Below, one piece after another: positions 58,026 through 64,000 of a stretch of 64,000 nucleotides of DNA. The position numbers and the translations under genes were made by a program. The stretch is taken from NCBI RefSeq assembly GCF_900141905.1, contig NZ_FQZF01000002.1:419091-483090 (forward strand), written 5' to 3'. How positions within the stretch are numbered: position 1 is the stretch's first letter; each line of letters starts with the position of its first letter. This stretch comes from Muricoccus roseus. Its GTDB lineage: Bacteria; Pseudomonadota; Alphaproteobacteria; Acetobacterales; Acetobacteraceae. The notes under the pieces are model-generated. The model saw only the letters and a list, made by a program, of their open reading frames with translations, was not told the origin of the DNA and searched no databases.

Positions 58026-59288
58026 GTGAAGCTCACCGACACGGCCGTGCGCAAGGCTCAGAAGGCGGAGCGCCCCTATAAGCTGGCGGACGGCGGCGGC
58101 TTGCACCTGCTGGTGACGCCGGCGGGCGGGAAGCTCTGGCGGTATCGCTACGAGGTGAAGGGGGCGGAGAAGACCCTGGCGATCGGGGCCTATCCGGCAG
58201 TCTCCCTGGCGGACGCGAGGAAGGCCCGCGACGCCGCGCGGGAAGGGGTGGCGGCCGGCCTGGACCCGAATGTGGCGAAGCGGGTGCGGCGCGCCGATGC
58301 CGTTGCCGAGGCGAGCGCCACCTTCGCGGTGGTGGCCGAGCGCTGGTACGCCGCCAAGAGCCCTCTCTGGTCGGCCAGCCATGCCCGGGATGTCCGGCGC
58401 AACCTGGATGGCGACGTGATCCCGGCCTTCGGGAAGGTCCCGGTGAAGGCGATCACGGCTCGGATGGTCTTGGCCCTCCTGCGGGAGGTCGAGGACCGGT
58501 CGCGACATCAGGCCCGGAAGATGCGGCAGCAGATCAGCGGGGTCTTCGTGCATGCCATCGCCGAGGACCTGGCCGAGACGGACCCTGCTGCCATCATCGC
58601 CCCGGCTCTGATGCCCTTGGGTGAGGAGCGGCACCATCCCGCCCTCACCAGCCTGGGGGAGTTCCGGGCCATGCTGCAGAAGGTGGACTCCATACCGGCC
58701 TTCCCGCTGACCCGCCTTGCGCTCCGGCTCCTGGCGCTCACGGCGGTTCGCACGGCGGAGCTGCGCCTGGCGCGGCCCGAGGAGTTCGTGGATCTCGATG
58801 GCCCGGAGCCGCGGTGGATCATCCCGAAGGAGCGCATGAAGGGGAGGGTGGGGAAGCGCCGCTCCCACGAGGTGCCGCTCGCTCCGCAGGCCGTGGAGCT
58901 CGTGAAGGTGGTCCTGGCCTTCACCAGGGGATGCCCTTGGCTCTTTCCGGGGGCAAAGCAGGCCAGCGCGTCGCTTTCCCCTACCGCCATGAATGCCATG
59001 CTGATCCGCGCCGGATACGAGGGGAGGCAGACCCCCCACGGCATGCGCAGCAGCTTCAGCACGATCATGAACGAGCGCCATGCCGGCAATGAGCAGGACC
59101 GCGCCATCATCGACCTGATGCTGGCGCATAAGCCGAAGACCGGCGTGGAGGCGGTCTACAACCGGGCCTCATACAAGGCGCGGCGCCGGGAACTGGCTTG
59201 CGAGTGGGCCGACCTGATCAGCGAGGGACTGATGCCTGTGGCCGACGTTCTCCGCCTGCCGCGCTCCAGGGTGGCGACGGAAAAGTAG
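58026..59288 (+). CDS. Tyrosine-type integrase, P4/DUF4102 family
   Basis: A 420-residue site-specific recombinase. The N-terminal DUF4102-type domain (KLTDTAVRKAQKAERPYKLA, LWRYRYEVKGAEKTLAIGAY) and SAM-like core precede the catalytic domain. That domain has Arg in LTAVRTAELRLA, His-x-x-Arg in TPHGMRSSFSTIMNER, His in LMLAHKPK and the nucleophile Tyr in AVYNRASYKARRR. All catalytic residues are present, so it is probably active. The start is GTG 58026 with GAGGGG upstream; GTG 58017 is an alternative. It reads away from the mmsB-like gene. Confidence 0.93.
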   Translation: MKLTDTAVRKAQKAERPYKLADGGGLHLLVTPAGGKLWRYRYEVKGAEKTLAIGAYPAVSLADARKARDAAREGVAAGLDPNVAKRVRRADAVAEASATFAVVAERWYAAKSPLWSASHARDVRRNLDGDVIPAFGKVPVKAITARMVLALLREVEDRSRHQARKMRQQISGVFVHAIAEDLAETDPAAIIAPALMPLGEERHHPALTSLGEFRAMLQKVDSIPAFPLTRLALRLLALTAVRTAELRLARPEEFVDLDGPEPRWIIPKERMKGRVGKRRSHEVPLAPQAVELVKVVLAFTRGCPWLFPGAKQASASLSPTAMNAMLIRAGYEGRQTPHGMRSSFSTIMNERHAGNEQDRAIIDLMLAHKPKTGVEAVYNRASYKARRRELACEWADLISEGLMPVADVLRLPRSRVATEK

Positions 59289-59361
59289 AACATAGGAAGA
59301 ACACGGACTATATAGGAGGACGCCCGGCATCCCGCGCCGGACCCTGACCAAGGACGAGACC

Positions 59362-59694
59362 ATGGCCCAGAAGCGCCCTCCGTCGCCCCAGCGGGCGGCC
59401 ATGCAGCGCATTGTCGAGATCCTGGCGCGCGGCGCCGGGCCCGAACGGATGGATCGAGAGGTGGACGCGATCGTCGCCCGGCTCCGCGAATCGGGCGATG
59501 CGGAGGAGGTGCAGGCCTGGCTCGAGGAGCTGCGTGACGGCTTCGCCGAGAATGCCGAATCGGCCGCCGAGGCGGTGGACGAGATCGAGAGCACCGAGAA
59601 GGCCGCGCAACGCAATGCCGAGCGTGCCGCCGCGGCCATGGGCGCGTGCCGCGATGCCTTTGCCCGCCACCTCCGCGCGCCGGTGGCGGCATGA
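59362..59694 (+). CDS. Hypothetical protein of the integrated element
   Basis: A 110-residue, highly charged, Ala/Glu/Arg-rich helical protein (IVEILARGAGPERMDREVDA, EEVQAWLEELRDGFAENAES). The family is not recognised. It is the first of five tightly packed genes after the integrase, and its stop overlaps the next start (ATGA). AAGGACGAG lies just upstream of the ATG. Confidence 0.6.
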   Translation: MAQKRPPSPQRAAMQRIVEILARGAGPERMDREVDAIVARLRESGDAEEVQAWLEELRDGFAENAESAAEAVDEIESTEKAAQRNAERAAAAMGACRDAFARHLRAPVAA

Positions 59695-60011
59695 CCCTCC
59701 CCATCAGCCTGACGAGGCGGATCGCAGACCTCGAAGCCGAGGCGGCGCGCCTCGCGGACCAGCCCGCCGGTTCGACGGTGCAGATGATGATGGCGACGGG
59801 CGGCCTGCTGATGGAGATCCCGGCCTCCATCGCGGCCGAGGCCATGCGCAACGCCCTCTCCGGCGTCGCGGAGCTGCCGTCCGAGGCGCTGATGCTGCGG
59901 CTCGGCGTGGTGCCCGTCTTCAACATGGTGCCGATACCCGGCGATGACCTGGGCGCCTGTACGCTCGAGTTGGACGAGAACGAGCTGGCTCCTCTGCGGC
60001 CAATGCTCTGA
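59691..60011 (+). CDS. Hypothetical protein of the integrated element
   Basis: A 106-residue protein. An N-terminal helix (LTRRIADLEAEAARLADQPA) is followed by a mixed region with VQMMMATGGLLMEIPASIAA and a conserved-looking IPGDDLGACTLELDENEL ending. The family is not recognised. It overlaps the preceding gene by four bases and is followed 11 bases later by another small gene. Confidence 0.6.
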   Translation: MTLPISLTRRIADLEAEAARLADQPAGSTVQMMMATGGLLMEIPASIAAEAMRNALSGVAELPSEALMLRLGVVPVFNMVPIPGDDLGACTLELDENELAPLRPML

Positions 60012-60022
60012 GCGGGGCCGAG

Positions 60023-60202
60023 ATGACCCTGAACCTTCTTCCTCCCCCCGCCCAGCCCGTCACCCGAGAGGCGGGCCGAGCAGAGCTGGTCTCAATCTGG
60101 GACGGCCTCGATGCGGACGGGCGGCGCATGCTGATGGCCCAGGCGCGCGCGGTGGCCGAAGTGACGGGGCGCGTGCGGGACACGCCGGAGCCGCGGGCGT
60201 GA
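60023..60202 (+). CDS. Small hypothetical protein of the integrated element
   Basis: A 59-residue protein beginning TLNLLPPPAQPVTREAGRAE and continuing with LVSIWDGLDADGRRMLMAQA, which predicts a single amphipathic helix of the kind seen in small phage or island regulators. No family recognised. GCCGAG precedes the ATG and the stop overlaps the next start (GTGA), which supports it as a real gene despite its size. Confidence 0.55.
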   Translation: MTLNLLPPPAQPVTREAGRAELVSIWDGLDADGRRMLMAQARAVAEVTGRVRDTPEPRA

Positions 60203-60495
60203 CCGGCGCGGCCGATTCGCGCGTCGAGCAGCTGCGCGCCGTGGGCCGCGCCTACCGCGCCGCCGGCGGCCGCGGGCTGGACCGGCTCCGGTGCATCGAG
60301 GAGGCCGAGGCGGCCTTCCTCGCGGCAGGCGGCCCACCGGCCGGGGCCCGCGAGGCCGTGCTCGGCATGGTGGCGCAGCTGGCGCGGGAACATGGGGACT
60401 GGCTCTTCGGGCCGGCGCAGGAATGGGTGGATCGGCACGGCTCGCAGGAGCCCGTGCACGGCGCTCTGTTCGAGCCTCCGGAGAGTGTCGCTTGA
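60199..60495 (+). CDS. Hypothetical protein of the integrated element
   Basis: A 98-residue protein starting at a GTG overlapping the previous stop. It contains RAVGRAYRAAGGRGLDRLRC, a helical middle with AVLGMVAQLAREHGDWLFG and an acidic/aromatic C-terminus. Not recognised. Its stop overlaps the next gene's TTG start. Confidence 0.55.
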   Translation: MTGAADSRVEQLRAVGRAYRAAGGRGLDRLRCIEEAEAAFLAAGGPPAGAREAVLGMVAQLAREHGDWLFGPAQEWVDRHGSQEPVHGALFEPPESVA

Positions 60496-60749
60496 GCAAG
60501 GAGAAGCCCCTCACCCCGGCCGACCCCGCCGACCTGGAAGAGGCCGTCTTCTACGCCCTGCGCTTCTCGCTGACCGGCAAGCCGCACGGGAAGAAGATCC
60601 GCGAGGAGCCACGATGGATGGCGCGGCACATTGTCGAGCACCTGGCGCGCGCGAACTATCGCATCATGAAGGGGCCGCCGCTGCCGAACCACAGCACCAG
60701 CGACTTCAGCCCCAATCCGGGCGGCATGCCTGAGGGGTGGCGCGAGTAG
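60492..60749 (+). CDS. Hypothetical protein of the integrated element
   Basis: An 85-residue protein starting at TTG (TTGA overlap with the preceding stop). The segments LEEAVFYALRFSLTGKPHGK and WMARHIVEHLARANYRIMKG suggest a small helical, basic protein of a type often seen among phage and island genes, possibly nucleic-acid binding. The family is not recognised. It ends the five-gene run and is followed by a hairpin. Confidence 0.6.
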   Translation: MSKEKPLTPADPADLEEAVFYALRFSLTGKPHGKKIREEPRWMARHIVEHLARANYRIMKGPPLPNHSTSDFSPNPGGMPEGWRE

Positions 60750-60758
60750 GTGACGAAC

Positions 60759-60783
60759 CCCCGCCCGCAGAGGACGGGCGGGG
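60759..60783 (+). terminator. GC-rich hairpin after the five-gene run
   Basis: A perfect 9-bp stem CCCCGCCCG/CGGGCGGGG with a 7-base loop, 9 bases after the last stop codon of the small-gene run. There is no T-run, so termination is plausible but not certain. The following 120 bases to 60905 hold no evident gene. Confidence 0.5.
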
Positions 60784-60905
60784 TACTCGGATCGGAAGTC
60801 AGCGCAAGCCGGCGCTGGGTTAGTCTAGAGTCGTTTCGCTGCAAGGTTGCAGTGACAAAACGGTGTCCGGATATCCTGGGCATAACGGGAGCGGATTGTT
60901 CCGGG

Positions 60906-61196
60906 ATGAAACCCGTCGCCGTCGCCTTGAACCGAATTACGGCGGATGCTCATCTCTCCGGCATGCTGACCCAGACCCCGAATGACGCCTTCGCCCCCAA
61001 GGGCCACGATCTCGGCACCCTCTCAGCCCGGGTGGACGTGCTGACCGAGGTGGTGAGCGCGCTGGCCAGCCTGCCTGGCGCACAAGAGGTCATTCACGCT
61101 GCCGCCCAGCGCGTGCTGGAGGCCGTGCCGCAGGACACGGGCGAATTCTACGACATGGAAGCGCGGCGGTTTGCGGAGAGCGTAACTCGCCGCTGA
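60906..61196 (+). CDS. Hypothetical protein of the integrated element
   Basis: A 96-residue protein of mixed composition, with a helical middle (GTLSARVDVLTEVVSALASL) and C-terminal helix (VIHAAAQRVLEAVPQDTGEF). The family is not recognised. The ATG at 60906 is one of two possible in-frame starts, the other being near 60963. Base composition is less GC-rich than the core genome around it. Confidence 0.5.
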   Translation: MKPVAVALNRITADAHLSGMLTQTPNDAFAPKGHDLGTLSARVDVLTEVVSALASLPGAQEVIHAAAQRVLEAVPQDTGEFYDMEARRFAESVTRR

Positions 61197-61211
61197 AACG
61201 CTGGAACTAGC

Positions 61212-61628
61212 GTGTGGGGTGACGCACGCTTTGCCGGAAGATTGACACAAGCACGCCCTCTGGCGAACGTAGCCGCGGAAGATTGGGAGCGTGCGCTTGA
61301 GCTCGCGCCCGACGCGATGAGCAGAGCACCCGGCAACTCCAGACTGTATGCGGCCTACGCCACCGCGCTAGCTAAGTGCGGGCGGCCGAACGACGCTCTA
61401 AACGCGATTGGTGAGGCGGTGACGCGCTTCCCCACGATGTTTCATCTGGACCTCACCAAGGCGGAAATCCTGCGCTCGGTCGGCGATTTGGAGGGCGCTT
61501 GCGCCGCGGTTGACGCTGCGGCCGGAAAGGGGGCGCACCAAAAGACTGTTGCGCTCGCCCGCCGCCGCATCGTCCAAGCCGGCTATAGCCTCATGCCGGC
61601 AGCCGCGGGCAGCGGCAATCGCGTTTAG
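61212..61628 (+). CDS. Hypothetical protein with TPR-like helices
   Basis: A 138-residue frame starting at GTG. The order of small and aromatic residues in RLYAAYATALAKCGRPNDAL, AIGEAVTRFPTMFHLDLTKA and ILRSVGDLEGACAAVDAAAG is what tetratricopeptide-like repeats show (A..L...G....A). No function is assigned. The following 110 bases to the convergent hydrolase gene hold no clear feature. Confidence 0.5.
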   Translation: MWGDARFAGRLTQARPLANVAAEDWERALELAPDAMSRAPGNSRLYAAYATALAKCGRPNDALNAIGEAVTRFPTMFHLDLTKAEILRSVGDLEGACAAVDAAAGKGAHQKTVALARRRIVQAGYSLMPAAAGSGNRV

Positions 61629-61739
61629 CGAGGTGCTGCTCAAGGCAGCCGGGGCCGGTCTGATCGTCGCCATTGCGGTGCGCGAGGAAGAGCTCCCGGT
61701 CAGGTCGTGCGCGTGGAGGTCGAACGGGAGTAGCGCCCG

Positions 61740-63119
61740 TCAGCCAAGCACGGACTTGCTCGGCTCCTCGATAGGGATTTCGTAAGCGATAGACCAATTC
61801 CAGAGCGGGAATGGCTTACCTTCCAGGCTGGAGGCAAACTCGTCTTCTTCTGTTACTGCTGGATCCTGACGGAAGTTGGCTGTGGCGAGCGTCGCATCGC
61901 TGTCCGTCAGATTTCCATGGCCGTTATAATTTCGGCGGCCAGCATACCGAAGACGAGGACGCGCCTCGGCGGATGTCTCGCGGCCTAGTTCTACACGCAC
62001 GACTCTTGGAGCGACGATTTCCGCAAACCTTAAAGGCACTTCACCAGCGTCATCGATAAGCGCGAAGCCCTTGAGCGGGAACATCACCGACCTTCGCCCG
62101 AGAAACGTCGGCCGGAAAGCAAGAGGGGCAACGGGAACGTCGTACGGTACAAAGACGTCTCGGCCATGCCTGACAGCCATGAGTGGGGCGAGTGGGCGCC
62201 ATCTCACCCCGTCTAAGAGGACACGTGCCATGACCTTGCCGAAGATCTGTCCGAGCCATGCAGTGCCAAGGGCCGATAGATGCCCGCCGATGTCAGGCAC
62301 CGGGTAGGCCGGGGAAGCAAGGTACCAGTGCGGCTCCTCTTCACTTAACTCCCACTGCGCCATTCCCACCGACAGATTGGTCCCATCTCGCGTGAACTGG
62401 CAGCCTGCCTGATACGAGAAAACGGCAAAAGGCTCGGCCTGCTGTGCAATCCCGCACTGACAGTCCGAGCGGAGGTCTGCCACTAGCCGCCGAAGCCCAG
62501 CCTTGTACTGCGCCTTATCTGATGACCCGCCGTTTTCATCCAAGTAGTTGTGCTCTCCGCCCAACCACAGGGTAGCGAGATAGCGATAAGGTTCGCCGAT
62601 CCGCTCAGCCTCTCGCTTGACTGCTTCGCAGGCGGTAGGCATGCGGCCGTATTCGTTAGGCGTTGCCCCCTTCGATAGCATCTCAAGCGTTCGCCCGCCG
62701 AATGCACCATTGGTCGCAACCAGCTTTGTCGCGGCTTCCTCCGGCACTCCTGCCCGGATGCTCATGACGTGCTTTAAATACGCAAGAGCCTGCTCCTGGA
62801 CCGTCTCCCCGCCTCGACCGACAATCACTCCTCGAAGCGGCTCAAAAGTCTTAGATCGGTACGGCGCCCAGATTTCTCCTGCACCTCGGCCGCCGTGCAC
62901 CGACTGCCCAAGAGAGAGGTTCGAGGTGAACGGGGGGTCTGGAGTAAACGGCGGATTGGCGCCCCATCCTGCGCCGAGGCTCTGCCCAGTGAGCCCAATG
63001 TGGTTGATCCCGCGAATAGGGCGAGCCGACCCAGGATCGACTTCGCGGCGCCGACGATTGCTCGTGTCCTCCGCGAAGCTATTGAGTTCATCGACCACAC
63101 TCTGACGAACCTGGGTCAC
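61740..63119 (-). CDS. SGNH-type hydrolase/esterase-like protein of the integrated element
   Basis: A 459-residue protein. GLTGQSLGAGWGANPP near residue 45 resembles the serine block of SGNH or sialate O-acetylesterase-like hydrolases. LATLWLGGEHNYLDENGGSS resembles the W-x-x-G-E-x-D block, and a GHL near the middle could supply the His. The C-terminal 150 residues look like a beta-rich domain. The start is unsure: GTG 63119 is preferred over a TTG at 63212, which lies in a T-run hairpin. Base composition is clearly less GC-rich than the core genes. Confidence 0.6.
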   Translation of the reverse strand: MTQVRQSVVDELNSFAEDTSNRRRREVDPGSARPIRGINHIGLTGQSLGAGWGANPPFTPDPPFTSNLSLGQSVHGGRGAGEIWAPYRSKTFEPLRGVIVGRGGETVQEQALAYLKHVMSIRAGVPEEAATKLVATNGAFGGRTLEMLSKGATPNEYGRMPTACEAVKREAERIGEPYRYLATLWLGGEHNYLDENGGSSDKAQYKAGLRRLVADLRSDCQCGIAQQAEPFAVFSYQAGCQFTRDGTNLSVGMAQWELSEEEPHWYLASPAYPVPDIGGHLSALGTAWLGQIFGKVMARVLLDGVRWRPLAPLMAVRHGRDVFVPYDVPVAPLAFRPTFLGRRSVMFPLKGFALIDDAGEVPLRFAEIVAPRVVRVELGRETSAEARPRLRYAGRRNYNGHGNLTDSDATLATANFRQDPAVTEEDEFASSLEGKPFPLWNWSIAYEIPIEEPSKSVLG

Positions 63120-63249
63120 AATGGAACGCCCTTCGGGAGGCAGAACTGCGGCGCATGGCGCGGCAGGTCGGTCTTGATTAGCGAGGATAATCCCGCGTCG
63201 CTCGGGACGCAAAAAAGCCGCCCCGGGGATCCCACCCAGGCGGATCCTC

Positions 63250-63522
63250 TCACTCCGGCACCCGATATCCCTGCGGCAGCCTGCGATGGTCCAGCCAAGC
63301 GTCCACTACCCGAACCAGCAGCTCCTTCGTCCCCACCCCGAGCCAGCTGCCGGGAAGATCCGCCGGGCCGCCGTCAAGGGCGAACAGCGTCCCCTTCTGG
63401 TTCGAGTGGATGGTGGCGCCGCGATAGGTCCAGCTCGGGCCGTCGTGCGCACCGGCCGTGGCTGTCTGGCGGAGTTCGTGCCGCACAGGCTCAAGGATCG
63501 GGTCGGGCATCGACTGCCGCAT
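63250..63522 (-). CDS. Hypothetical protein of the integrated element
   Basis: A 90-residue protein (from ATG 63522; ATG 63510 also possible). It contains WTYRGATIHSNQKGTLFALD and LGVGTKELLVRVVDAWLDHR, the latter a likely C-terminal helix. I do not recognise the family. A T-rich sequence follows its stop on the minus strand (T-run at 63211-63216) and may terminate it. It is divergent from the hicA remnant. Confidence 0.5.
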   Translation of the reverse strand: MRQSMPDPILEPVRHELRQTATAGAHDGPSWTYRGATIHSNQKGTLFALDGGPADLPGSWLGVGTKELLVRVVDAWLDHRRLPQGYRVPE

Positions 63523-63604
63523 AGCAGGCCCTGAGGGCGCAGTCAGCGCCACCCTCGGCGAACCCGACTGACGCGGCGCCGAGTATAAAATACACACTCT
63601 CCCC

Positions 63605-63633
63605 TTGCGCTTTTCGGCAAGTGTAAGTATAAA
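63605..63633 (+). promoter_or_regulatory. Putative promoter of the hicA remnant
   Basis: TTGCGC (63605-63610) and TATAAA (63628-63633) are separated by 17 bases, a good sigma-70 arrangement. The predicted transcription start would fall at or next to the hicA ATG at 63640, so the message may be leaderless. A GTAT-AAA-ATAC palindrome at 63583-63593 could be an operator. Confidence 0.5.
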
Positions 63634-63639
63634 GTGCGC

Positions 63640-63687
63640 ATGAAGACACGCGACGTGATCCGAGCGATCGAGGCGGATGGGTGGGTC
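63640..63687 (+). pseudogene. hicA: HicA-type toxin gene, truncated by IS21-family insertion
   Basis: The ATG at 63640 opens KTRDVIRAIEADGWV, which matches the N-terminus of HicA mRNA-interferase toxins (typically a K-S/T-x-D-V-I-x-x-I-E-A-D-G-W start). The expected continuation with the RGSHxxF active-site His is absent. Instead the frame runs into IS21-type terminal repeats and stops about 31 codons later. The gene is therefore interrupted near codon 16; the rest, and any hicB antitoxin, would lie beyond the IS outside the window. The HicA call rests on only about 16 residues. Confidence 0.65.
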
Positions 63688-64000
63688 TGGTTTGCGTATT
63701 CCAGTGATCGTGGGCAGCAGTTCCAGGCGATCGTGGGCACGAATTCCACGGCATCGTGGGCAGGCTTCATGCCGATTGGCTAATCGTTCAGGAAGGCTCT
63801 CTGGCGTCAAGCGTTTCGGTGGTCGTGGCGCGTCTGGCGGTGATGCGTCGCATGCTTTCGCCGCTGAGTTCGATGCGGTGGGCGTTGTGGACGAGGCGGT
63901 CCAGGATGGCGTCGGCCAGGGTTGGGCTGCCGATCACTGCGTGCCACTCCTCGACCGGCACCTGACTGGTGACGATGGTGGAGCTGCGCCCGTGGCGGTC
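63688..64000 (-). mobile_element. IS21-family insertion sequence, istB-side end
   Basis: The end of an IS21-type element. Its terminal region carries three 23-bp-spaced copies of a TTCCA-N3/6-ATCGTGGGCA unit: ATCGTGGGCA ends at 63716, 63739 and 63762, with TTCCA at 63699, 63721 and 63744. Multiple internal repeats of this sort are characteristic of IS21 ends. The outer boundary is set near 63688, where HicA homology stops. The istA gene and the other end lie beyond the window. Confidence 0.75.
63788..64000 (-). CDS. istB: IS21 family helper ATPase IstB (partial)
   Basis: The C-terminal 70 residues of IstB, read on the minus strand from the window edge to a TGA at 63788-63790. The sequence [20 protein letters not shown], then [20 protein letters not shown] and GESMRR, is the conserved end of the IS21 helper ATPase, which cooperates with the IstA transposase. 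The Walker motifs are outside the window. Confidence 0.9.
   Translation of the reverse strand, partial: DRHGRSSTIVTSQVPVEEWHAVIGSPTLADAILDRLVHNAHRIELSGESMRRITARRATTTETLDAREPS

Larger units (their letters stand above)
57886..64000. mobile_element. Integrative element (genomic island), right end outside the window
   Basis: From the end of the mmsB-like gene onward the gene content changes from housekeeping to a tyrosine integrase, a string of small unknown genes, a visibly lower-GC hydrolase, a broken hicA and an IS21-family insertion. The left limit is placed between the dehydrogenase stop and the integrase. No tRNA is present there, and I could not identify a duplicated attachment sequence because the right end lies outside the window. 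Confidence 0.65.

Noticed and set aside
60759..60783. Certain Rho-independent terminator after the five small genes
   Set aside because: The stem is strong but lacks a T-run, so it was kept only as a probable terminator.
63699..63762. Short regularly spaced repeats as a CRISPR array
   Set aside because: Only three short units with a 23-bp period and no unique spacers of normal length; they adjoin istB and fit IS21 terminal repeats.

Overview
This is a very GC-rich chromosomal segment of an alphaproteobacterium. The gene content points to the Acetobacteraceae or a neighbouring Rhodospirillales group (Roseomonas-like): four orphan Bug/TctC solute receptors, ChpT and CtrA beside a chemotaxis operon, many GTG/TTG starts, and an rpoD with a long acidic N-terminal region. 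The taxonomic call is inference from gene families; there is no rRNA in the window.

Layout. 20-6.8 kb: an interspersed structured repeat, a tiny membrane protein, two TctC receptors, a nitrilase-family amidohydrolase overlapping NAD kinase, a fluoroacetate-dehalogenase-like hydrolase, a DenD-like dehydrogenase and a DUF6481 protein. 7-12 kb: a trxB-lysR operon divergent from an Lrp regulator, then a class A penicillin-binding protein. 12-20.3 kb: a long minus-strand block carA-lysE-three small membrane proteins-carB-greA-ilvA. CarA carries an in-frame N-terminal helix-turn-helix extension, and its upstream region holds an array of TGGGAA/TTCCCA sites. 20.4-25.4 kb: yqeY-dnaG-rpoD-GNAT on the plus strand. 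25-35.7 kb: paired small membrane paralogues, inorganic pyrophosphatase, an exported MetX-like hydrolase, tRNA-Ile(CAU), AsmA, an RluA-type pseudouridine synthase, a 2OG-Fe(II) oxygenase-like protein, an NTF2-like protein, rarA and an MFS transporter. 35.8-42.3 kb: an HdeD-papain-like fusion, another TctC, the second repeat copy, LysR divergent from a tautomerase, moaA, a TauE/SafE exporter and a DUF3553 protein.

42.4-51.4 kb is a signalling and motility cluster: chpT, cheA (with C-terminal receiver), cheW, cheY, cheB, cheR, then ctrA on the opposite strand, then fliI and fliJ. 51.4-57.9 kb: phhA divergent from an Lrp regulator, a Tat-exported PhoD phosphatase, the third repeat copy, a fourth TctC, HxlR divergent from an NAD(P)-binding reductase, and an mmsB-like dehydrogenase.

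From about 57.9 kb to the window end lies an integrated element: a P4-type tyrosine integrase, a run of five overlapping small unknown genes, further small unknowns, a lower-GC SGNH-type hydrolase, and a hicA toxin gene cut after about 16 codons by an IS21-family insertion whose istB runs off the end of the window.

The strongest candidates for something undescribed are (1) the roughly 238-bp repeat present three times, with four hairpins and two compensatory base-pair changes between copies, and (2) the HTH-CarA fusion facing its own putative operator array.
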